A stretch of 64,000 nucleotides of DNA from Faucicola osloensis_B (lineage in GTDB: Bacteria > Pseudomonadota > Gammaproteobacteria > Pseudomonadales > Moraxellaceae). The stretch lies in assembly GCA_964211495.1 (NCBI GenBank), contig CAXORL010000003.1, positions 297,348 through 361,347 of the forward strand, in the 5' to 3' direction. The notes beneath the pieces were generated by a model. It searched no databases. It saw only the letters and a list, made by a program, of their open reading frames with translations, and had not been told where the DNA came from. A program made the position numbers and the translations under genes. Below, piece by piece: positions 51,700-58,590 of this stretch. Positions within the stretch are counted from its first letter, which is position 1. Every line of letters starts with the position of its first letter.

Positions 51700-52455
51700 A
51701 TGTTAAACAAATCTATCGCCACCTCTGCCATGACTATAGGCGCTATGAGTCTTATGCTAGCGTTATCTGCATGCTCAAAAAAAGATGACAAAGCCACAAC
51801 CACCACTGCTTCTTCAACGACGACCACCACGTCAACCTCTACAACTACTGCACCTGTGGCAGCTTCTCAAGTCACGCTTAGCACGCCTGCTAGTGCTGCC
51901 GTTACCACCACCGCTTCGTCAACCACAACAACTGTCACCACGCCAGCGACTGCAGAAAAAACCGCTAACGTTAGCAGCGCGCCTATAGTTGCCGCCAATA
52001 ATGCCGCGACTGCGACGCCCAATCTTGCCCTAAAAGCGGATTTGACTCAGTTATTTAAAACCTTAAACGAGCTTGACCGCAATACCCAAGCCAAACAAGC
52101 AGAAATGGCAAAAAAAATGCAAAACGCCAAAACGCCTGCTGACCAACAAGCTTTCTTTAAAGAAGTGGTGGCACAGTTAGATTTGCAAAAAGCCACGCTT
52201 AACAAATTAAAATTTAATGACCCCCGTGTCGCACAAACCCGCGATAAAATGGTTGAAAGTATCACCAATAGCCGTGCCGGTACGGCGGCTTTAATCAAAA
52301 AACCAACGGCAACCCCAGAGACCAATCCAGAAATTGCTAAGTCAATGGAAAAAGCGCAAAAATCCGCTGAAGAAGCCCGTACCATGTTGATGCAATTAAC
52401 TGAGGAAGCAGGCATCAAGCCAAAAGGCGCAGACGCCGCGGCTAGCAAAAAATAG
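51700..52455 (+). CDS. Thr/Ala-rich lipoprotein with C-terminal helical domain, unknown function
   Basis: This 251-residue lipoprotein has the lipobox LSAC (Cys25), then Ser-Lys-Lys-Asp-Asp-Lys and an 80-residue tether almost wholly of Thr, Ser, Ala and Val. From about residue 112 a helical domain follows (LKADLTQLFKTLNELDRNTQAKQAEMAKKMQNA...), with heptad-like Leu/Ala spacing that suggests a coiled coil. It ends in a Lys-rich tail. I recognise no family. The start lies directly after a six-unit AT-rich tandem array. A strong terminator follows the stop. Confidence 0.78.
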   Translation: MLNKSIATSAMTIGAMSLMLALSACSKKDDKATTTTASSTTTTTSTSTTTAPVAASQVTLSTPASAAVTTTASSTTTTVTTPATAEKTANVSSAPIVAANNAATATPNLALKADLTQLFKTLNELDRNTQAKQAEMAKKMQNAKTPADQQAFFKEVVAQLDLQKATLNKLKFNDPRVAQTRDKMVESITNSRAGTAALIKKPTATPETNPEIAKSMEKAQKSAEEARTMLMQLTEEAGIKPKGADAAASKK

Positions 52456-52469
52456 AGTCATCTTTGAAT

Positions 52470-52497
52470 AAAAAACTCTCATAATGAGAGTTTTTTT
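52470..52497 (+). terminator. Terminator of the Thr-rich lipoprotein gene
   Basis: AAAAAACTCTC (52470-52480) pairs with GAGAGTTTTTTT across ATAAT. Confidence 0.93.
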
Positions 52498-52512
52498 ATG
52501 CCGATTAGCTTT

Positions 52513-52542
52513 TATGACTTCATAAGCCTGCTATGACTTCAT
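52513..52542. repeat. 11-bp direct repeat, 19-bp period, across the exonuclease stop
   Basis: TATGACTTCAT occurs at 52513-52523 and again at 52532-52542. The second copy lies in the last codons and stop of the exonuclease gene, the first immediately downstream. Confidence 0.8.
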
Positions 52543-53178
52543 CAGGTGGGTAAATAACATGGCAGTCATGATGGCATCATTGAGGGCATTATGGGCAGGT
52601 AATCGCGGGATTTGGTATTCTTCTAACAGTTGATTGAGGTGTGGTAACTGCCCAACTTGGCTGGGGTCATGTCGATGCTGATTTTGTTGATACAAGCGAC
52701 TGACATCGACAAGTTTATTAGCCAGTTCCACCCCTAAAAACGGTTTGGCAATGGCATTTAAAAACGCCATGTCCATGTCCACACAAAACCCAATTATCGG
52801 ACGGTTTTTAAGCATGGGCAATAATTGGGTGAGCATCTCGTCATACGATAAGCCATTGTCGACATCTATCGGTCTTAATCCGTGAATCACAATAGTGTCG
52901 TGGGTTGGCATCACAGGCGGACGGCATACCAAGGACAGCGCGCTATCGGTATCAATCACAAAACTGTTACTTTCTTTGCGTACCTGTACCGCACCGACAC
53001 TTAAAATATAATCTTGTTTGGCATTAAGCCCGGTCATTTCTAGGTCTAGGCTCACCCATTCATTGGCGACTTTAGATAGCGGGGTATCAAACAGATAGGC
53101 GTACTCAGGCTTGCTGAGTCGCTGTTTTTGTCGCTCAAGTTTTTGACCGCCGAACAGATTTTTGATGCGATGAAACAT
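52531..53178 (-). CDS. DnaQ-like 3'-5' exonuclease
   Basis: This DEDDh-type exonuclease has Asp45 and Glu47 in SLDLEMTG, an Asp in GFCVDMD (134/136), and His196 with Asp201 in PAHNALNDA. The 215-residue protein resembles DNA polymerase III epsilon-like exonucleases and is not dnaQ itself. It lies 35 bp downstream of the CBS/DUF294 gene on the same strand. That pairing recurs in many proteobacteria, so the two probably act together, on an unknown substrate. Confidence 0.85.
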   Translation of the reverse strand: MFHRIKNLFGGQKLERQKQRLSKPEYAYLFDTPLSKVANEWVSLDLEMTGLNAKQDYILSVGAVQVRKESNSFVIDTDSALSLVCRPPVMPTHDTIVIHGLRPIDVDNGLSYDEMLTQLLPMLKNRPIIGFCVDMDMAFLNAIAKPFLGVELANKLVDVSRLYQQNQHRHDPSQVGQLPHLNQLLEEYQIPRLPAHNALNDAIMTAMLFTHLMKS

Positions 53179-53213
53179 GGCTTTTCTCTAGGCAATTAAC
53201 ACTATCTATTTAG

Positions 53214-55106
53214 TTAAAAAATATCTAGGCGATAATGATGGGTAATAAAGGTTTTAAAATCTTTGACCATCGCCAAACATTCTTTTAACAAGTCTTTTTC
53301 CAGTGCTGATAAGTGATTGGGATTTACCGCTCGCGCTGTTCTATCCTGTGTGGTCAATGCCACATCCAGTCGCTTTGCCATAAAAAAATCCAGTGCTTCT
53401 GCCAGATTTTGCGCCATGGTGTCATCTAGTACGTGTTGCTGTGCCAGCTGTTGCAGTCGGCTTCTGGTATTGGTCTCAGTGATATGATATTCCAATGACA
53501 AAACTCGCACGCCATGGACAATCGGGAATATCCCTGCTTTTTTGAGGTCAATATCGGTTTCACTGGCACCGACAAATTTTTGCCACCAACCACTACTATC
53601 GCCAAATTGTAGAATCGGTTTGGCGAAACGGTTGATAAAGTTGCTAGTCGCCATATTTTGCGCGCTGACTTGCCAATGTTTTTGCAGCTGCTCAAAGAGC
53701 TTAATATCGCCGCAAACAAAATGGGCATCGACTAAGGTCGCAATCCACATCATATCTTCACTGCTGCCACTCACGTACCATGCGGTGATTTGTTTTTCAA
53801 AGGCGGTTGAAGTTTTTCGCCAACGCTCGTTGCTCAGCATAATCTTGCCATCACAATAGGGATAACCCATGTTCGCCAATGCCTCATTGAACTGCGCGGC
53901 ATAGCTGGGCAGATTATCATCTTTAAAACCATTGCGGATAATCAGCGCGTTGTCTTGGTCAGTACGCAAGATTTGTTCACCACGCCCTTCTGAGCCCATC
54001 ACAAACAGACAGGTATTGTAGAAGGTGATAGCAGGCACAATCAGCTGCCATACCTTGGCAAACACCTGTAAATTCAAGCTTTGCACCATACGGCTGATAA
54101 CATGGATTTTGATGCCGCTGGCGTGCTGCTCACGGATAAATTTACCAATCAATTCCACCGCCACCGCAACATCCTCTAGGCTCTGCGCTTGCTCAATACG
54201 AGCAACAATAAGATTGGAATGGTTGGTTAAAAAGCTCAGTAATTCGGTTTGTCCCAAAATCCCAATGATTTGACCTTGACTGTCAATAATGGGTAAACGG
54301 TGGGTACGAGTTTGTAGCATGGTCAGCAAGGCTTCACTCACATCTTGCGATTGATGCACCGTATGGATTTTAAAATTAGTAAAGTCCAGCACAGGCGTGC
54401 TGGCAAAATCAACTTTTTGCCCAATCGCTCGGCATACATCGGTTTGGGTAAAAATACCGATGCGCTCGACATACGCTGCGATGGTGGATTTTTCCACGCC
54501 TTGTGCGATGAGTTTGTCACGCTCCGCTTCGGTCATTCGCGCTTGTGACTTAACCAAAATATGCTTGATGTCAAATTGGTTCATCGCCATCGTGGCATCG
54601 TATAACGTTGCCGTACCATCGACAAAATGCGGCGGTTTGATATGCTGTCCCAAATTGGCAATCGGTTGATATAGCAGTTTTTGACTTTCACTTTGGGCAA
54701 GGCGGGCTTGGTGATGGTTGAGACGGGCAGCGACATCGGCAAACAAGGCATTTTTTAAGGTGGGATTTTGCTCAGTGATTGCGCTTAGCACTTTTCCATC
54801 GATACGGTACATCAGACTTTGCTGCTGGGTGATAAAGTTGAACACGCCGTTTTGCCTGACCTTGGTATCAAACCAATCGCCTGCATTTAAGGTAGAAATC
54901 AACGCATCACCTTGTAATTGATGAACAAAGCCTTTAAGGATAATAAAAAAATCCCCTTGCCATCCTGCAGGTATGGGCTGCAAGTTGTCCAAATAGACGA
55001 TTTTACTGTGCTGCTGCAGATGGGTTCGCTGCTGAGCGCTTAGTGTATCAAACGGGGGCTGGTGTAGATGTCGTATGTCCAAAGTCTGTATCGTTGAGCC
55101 ACTCAT
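53214..55106 (-). CDS. cNMP-binding/CBS/DUF294 nucleotidyltransferase-like protein
   Basis: This is a 630-residue signalling-type protein. Domains in order are a cyclic-nucleotide-binding-like domain (about 25-125), two CBS modules (about 150-230 and 235-300), a DUF294 nucleotidyltransferase-like domain with GSEGRGEQ (371-378) and DQDNA (383-387), and a DUF294 C-terminal helical region. The two motifs match the catalytic GS...DxD pattern of the GlnD-like fold. CBS modules usually sense adenine nucleotides. The target is unknown. An exonuclease gene follows in the same operon. Confidence 0.87.
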   Translation of the reverse strand: MSGSTIQTLDIRHLHQPPFDTLSAQQRTHLQQHSKIVYLDNLQPIPAGWQGDFFIILKGFVHQLQGDALISTLNAGDWFDTKVRQNGVFNFITQQQSLMYRIDGKVLSAITEQNPTLKNALFADVAARLNHHQARLAQSESQKLLYQPIANLGQHIKPPHFVDGTATLYDATMAMNQFDIKHILVKSQARMTEAERDKLIAQGVEKSTIAAYVERIGIFTQTDVCRAIGQKVDFASTPVLDFTNFKIHTVHQSQDVSEALLTMLQTRTHRLPIIDSQGQIIGILGQTELLSFLTNHSNLIVARIEQAQSLEDVAVAVELIGKFIREQHASGIKIHVISRMVQSLNLQVFAKVWQLIVPAITFYNTCLFVMGSEGRGEQILRTDQDNALIIRNGFKDDNLPSYAAQFNEALANMGYPYCDGKIMLSNERWRKTSTAFEKQITAWYVSGSSEDMMWIATLVDAHFVCGDIKLFEQLQKHWQVSAQNMATSNFINRFAKPILQFGDSSGWWQKFVGASETDIDLKKAGIFPIVHGVRVLSLEYHITETNTRSRLQQLAQQHVLDDTMAQNLAEALDFFMAKRLDVALTTQDRTARAVNPNHLSALEKDLLKECLAMVKDFKTFITHHYRLDIF

Positions 55107-55276
55107 ATCACCATCCTTGTATTGCGGCTAAAAATAAATCTCATGTCCTATGAGTCTTGTTAGATTATAATCAAAGTTGTCTGAGGCAACAATCGTGTTT
55201 CAACAAATATCGATGGGTCGTGGTGGTATGTAATTTACACCCGTCAAACATATCAGTATAGGTAATAGGTAAACAG

Positions 55277-55483
55277 ATGAATTATTTAGGTTTTCTTTGT
55301 TTGGGCTTAGGGATTTTGACATTGGTCGCAGGTATGCTATGTTTTTTATTATCTAAAGTCAGTAAGGAGCCGCTTGTCAGGTATAAAACCCAACGCATTG
55401 CGATGGTGCTGTTGCCACTGGCGATAGTACTACTTAGTATCGGACTCAAATTCAGTATGAGTGTGGTGAATCCTGAGAGGTAA
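55277..55483 (+). CDS. Small two-helix membrane protein
   Basis: This 68-residue protein has two hydrophobic helices (about 4-26 and 42-61) and a basic loop between them (SKEPLVRYKTQR). I recognise no family. AGGTAAACAG precedes the ATG, a reasonable ribosome site. It is followed by a 268-bp AT-rich spacer and then the unrelated lipoprotein gene. Confidence 0.6.
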   Translation: MNYLGFLCLGLGILTLVAGMLCFLLSKVSKEPLVRYKTQRIAMVLLPLAIVLLSIGLKFSMSVVNPER

Positions 55484-55696
55484 TCCCTATTAGTCTTAAG
55501 GGACTTAACATTCTCTCAATATTAATGTTAATTTATTGTGAGTCTAAATGTACCTACCGCTAACCATAACTATATTAGGGTTATAAAAAATACTAAAAAA
55601 TAATTTTTATTTCTCTTATCTATATTGTTGCTTTATGTAACAAAAACTTTTAGTTTTCTAAATATTTGTTAATATCATAAAAGACTTTAGTTCACT

Positions 55697-55743
55697 CTTT
55701 TTAACTAAAATTGGTTAACTAATGCTTTTTATCTAAAATTAGG
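55697..55743. repeat. 17-bp direct repeat, 28-bp period, before the lipoprotein start
   Basis: CTTTTTAACTAAAATT (55697-55712) recurs as CTTTTTATCTAAAATT (55725-55740), one mismatch. The second copy runs into the ribosome site AGGAG of the gene at 55752. Confidence 0.75.
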
Positions 55744-55751
55744 AGATATAT

Positions 55752-57203
55752 ATGAAAATTAAAAAACTCTCAATTGCAACCCTTTCTATCATGTTAATGG
55801 CAAGCGGATTGACGGCTTGTGGCGGTAGCGACTCATCTTCATCCAGTACAGGCAATGCGACAAATCCCCCTGTAAACACCAGTTTATCAGAAATTGAACA
55901 AGCCAAAGAAATTATTCGTACCGCAAAATTGTTTATTACTGACGCTGATTCAGTCGAAAAAACCTATGCGAATGCCAGTGCTCTATTGACAGACAAACAG
56001 CAACAACGTTTCGGTACAGTAATGGACGTGCCTTTCTTCTTACATGAATATATGCGCGAAAATAATCTGACTACCTTAACGGCTGAACAAATCAAAACTT
56101 TAACCCAGCGCACCGATAGTTATGACACTTTGTACAGTATACTGGGTGATGTAAGCTTGGTACCAAGTAGCGATTTTAGTATTCGCCGTGGTACAGATGA
56201 CACACTTAGTGTGAATGGCACCTTAACGCTTAATCAAGATATTTACGAATACGGTTCTGCAGCCAATAATTATAATGAAACTTTATTAACCACAGATACT
56301 TACACAGCAAACTTTAATGGTTATAGTGATACCTTGGACAAGGTTCAAAACAACACTTCGACGATTACGGGTGCTTTTGGATTTAATAGTATTACTATAG
56401 GTACGGGTGCTGAAACAGTTGTCATAAAAGCCAATCCAACGGCTGGCAAATTTACGGCAAACCTTAGCAAAAATATTGATTATAACTATAACTACGGTCT
56501 TGAAGATGCTAAAAACGCAGGTGTGAGCCTAAACAAAGGGGAAGCAAGCTTTAAAAATGTCGTCTTGACTGCCAATAATAATACTGTTGTTGCTGACGAA
56601 TTATCAGCCAGTGCACTGGATATTACCAATATTGTTAACGGTAAGACCATTAGCCGCACTATACCATATCAATTTAAAGTGGCTGGTCAGTTAAAGATGG
56701 CTGTGCCAAAAACTGATGTCGCTATTTCACTGAATGCGACGGCAAAAGATACAGATGTCAAAAACATCTTTACGATTGACGCTAACGGCGATGCGGTCGA
56801 ACGCAATAACATGACTGTGCCGGTCACTGCATTGATTAGCATCAAAGGTCAAGCGACAGGCGATAACAATAAAACTATTCCATTAGATTTCCAAGCAACC
56901 TTAAATCGTAAAGCCAACAAAGTCATTAGCCTTGATAACTTGGTTGCCACCGTAGAAGGTAAAACACTGTACGCGCTGGGTACAAGCAATTTTGATACTA
57001 ATAATGAGCTACTAAACTCAGAAGTTACTTTCAAACAAAACAAAGCCACGATTACTGTCAAGTTTGACAAAAATAATGATGCTATTAGCACGAATGGTAA
57101 ACTCGCGGACATCCTTGTTAATGATAAAGACTATGGCGATTTAATCCAAAATGGCAGTATGATTACTGCTAAATTCACTGATAATAGCTTAATCACACTT
57201 TAA
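55752..57203 (+). CDS. Large lipoprotein of unknown function
   Basis: This is a 483-residue lipoprotein with lipobox LTAC (Cys23) and a short Gly/Ser linker (GGSDSSSSSTG). It has a helical region at about 45-140 and then a long Asn/Thr-rich part of alternating beta-like strands (about 150-483). The second half repeatedly shows patterns of the form 'gly/ala-x-basal strand-Asn-x-Lys'. I recognise no family. AGGAG lies 7 bases before the ATG. A terminator follows, then an outer-membrane-like gene on the same strand. The pairing suggests an envelope system, but no function is shown. Confidence 0.75.
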   Translation: MKIKKLSIATLSIMLMASGLTACGGSDSSSSSTGNATNPPVNTSLSEIEQAKEIIRTAKLFITDADSVEKTYANASALLTDKQQQRFGTVMDVPFFLHEYMRENNLTTLTAEQIKTLTQRTDSYDTLYSILGDVSLVPSSDFSIRRGTDDTLSVNGTLTLNQDIYEYGSAANNYNETLLTTDTYTANFNGYSDTLDKVQNNTSTITGAFGFNSITIGTGAETVVIKANPTAGKFTANLSKNIDYNYNYGLEDAKNAGVSLNKGEASFKNVVLTANNNTVVADELSASALDITNIVNGKTISRTIPYQFKVAGQLKMAVPKTDVAISLNATAKDTDVKNIFTIDANGDAVERNNMTVPVTALISIKGQATGDNNKTIPLDFQATLNRKANKVISLDNLVATVEGKTLYALGTSNFDTNNELLNSEVTFKQNKATITVKFDKNNDAISTNGKLADILVNDKDYGDLIQNGSMITAKFTDNSLITL

Positions 57204-57223
57204 TACGTGATGATAGTTGCTTT

Positions 57224-57249
57224 AAAGAGACAGTTTGCTGTCTCTTTTT
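57224..57249 (+). terminator. Terminator between the lipoprotein and outer-membrane-like genes
   Basis: The perfect 10-bp stem AAAGAGACAG / CTGTCTCTTT with loop TTTG is followed by TT. The open reading frame of the next gene runs through it, which argues against that gene starting at the TTG at 57235. Confidence 0.9.
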
Positions 57250-57294
57250 ATTATCTTAATTAAAATAATCTCTTATGACCGTTCGGTGCTCAAC

Positions 57295-58458
57295 TTGAAA
57301 CTTTTATTTAATGCCAACCGTTCTCAAGCATCTCTGCAACTACTATCTGCATTGCTACTCATATCTTACAGTTTGAACAGTCACGCCCAAGCGGATACCT
57401 ATGAATCTGAGAAACCTTATAACATTCAGTGGGAAACTGACATTACCAGTTACAGTCCGACTCAGTCGATTGATAGTTTTACCGATGATTGGGATGAGCC
57501 TTTAGAAAATGGTGATTTTGCTTATATTCAAGGTCGCAGTGACATCCGCTATTCTACTGACCAAAGCCCCCTAAGCTATGCTTTAAATTACCGTTATGAT
57601 TATCTTTTATCTTTTAATCCTGCGACTGCTCAAGTGTATTGGGATTACAAAAATAACAAACTACCGTCAGAAAACCGTCGTTATCCATTAACACTTACTG
57701 CCGATTATAGTGAGCGCTTAGGGTTTGGTATTGCCAATCAATTTGAACTATCAAAGCAATGGCAGATAACGCCCCAGCTCAATATTTGGCAGGGATTACA
57801 TGGGTTAACTGGCACTTTAAAGGGGGATTTAACTACCAAAACTGCTTATGATGAACAGCGTAAGCTTGTTGATACGGTAAGCGTAGCAACTATTGATTTG
57901 TCTTATCAATATGACAAACCCGCTTTAAAAGAGGATCGTATCGGTTGGCAGCCTAACCACCCAAATGGTATTGGCTACTCGCTTGACTTACATATAAACG
58001 GCAAATTACCTTACGATACCACTTTAATGGTTGATGCTTATGATATCTTAGGAAAAATGTATTGGCACGATATGCCAATGACAGATTATAACTTTAACTA
58101 CAGCGCCATTGGGCGTCCACCGTACACACTAGAAGGACAGCTTAGCAAAAAAGACTTGAGTCAAAATTTACCTTGGCATGTTCAAACTGCGATTGAAAAA
58201 CGCTTTACGCGGGCTTGGTCGCTTGGTTTATATAGTGAGTTTAATGAGGTAACTAATTTACACCAACTAGCGCTAACGCATCATACCCAATTTAAACACA
58301 CGCCATTGGCAATGACTGGCTTACTAGAACCCCAAACTAAAGCTATCGGTCTGCAAATCAAGCATAAAGACTTTGGCATAAGTTATCTAGCCGATGACTT
58401 AAACATGAATGACGCCAAACGCGTCGCACTCAATTTTTTTGTACGACACGATTGGTAA
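57295..58458 (+). CDS. Outer-membrane-like beta-strand-rich protein, unknown function
   Basis: This is a 387-residue protein with a plausible signal peptide (MKLLFNANRSQASLQL... ending NSHAQA) and a mature part rich in alternating strands, Tyr, Trp and Asp. The last residue is an aromatic Trp (FFVRHDW), a hallmark of Omp85-inserted beta barrels. The start is not certain: this TTG, or a GTG at 57286, would both follow the hairpin terminator. No ATG is available and no ribosome site is clear. I recognise no family. It follows the unknown lipoprotein and precedes rapA (opposite strand). Confidence 0.65.
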   Translation: MKLLFNANRSQASLQLLSALLLISYSLNSHAQADTYESEKPYNIQWETDITSYSPTQSIDSFTDDWDEPLENGDFAYIQGRSDIRYSTDQSPLSYALNYRYDYLLSFNPATAQVYWDYKNNKLPSENRRYPLTLTADYSERLGFGIANQFELSKQWQITPQLNIWQGLHGLTGTLKGDLTTKTAYDEQRKLVDTVSVATIDLSYQYDKPALKEDRIGWQPNHPNGIGYSLDLHINGKLPYDTTLMVDAYDILGKMYWHDMPMTDYNFNYSAIGRPPYTLEGQLSKKDLSQNLPWHVQTAIEKRFTRAWSLGLYSEFNEVTNLHQLALTHHTQFKHTPLAMTGLLEPQTKAIGLQIKHKDFGISYLADDLNMNDAKRVALNFFVRHDW

Positions 58459-58531
58459 TCTGTTCTGAACGGATTTTAACATCACAAGGATAGCAAGGGG
58501 GTTGATTGCGAGGGGTTGTTATATCACCAAT

Positions 58532-58558
58532 AAAAAAGTCAGCCTAATATAAGCTGAC
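58532..58558 (-). terminator. Terminator of rapA
   Basis: GTCAGC (58538-58543) pairs with GCTGAC (58553-58558). On the minus strand a run of six T follows. Confidence 0.75.
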
Positions 58559-58590
58559 CCCTAACCTAAATCAAACTAAATTCAAAACGA

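Noticed and set aside
57235..57294. TTG start that would extend the outer-membrane-like protein by 20 residues
   Set aside because: It lies inside a perfect terminator hairpin, and the extension lacks signal-peptide character. The later GTG or TTG gives a better leader.
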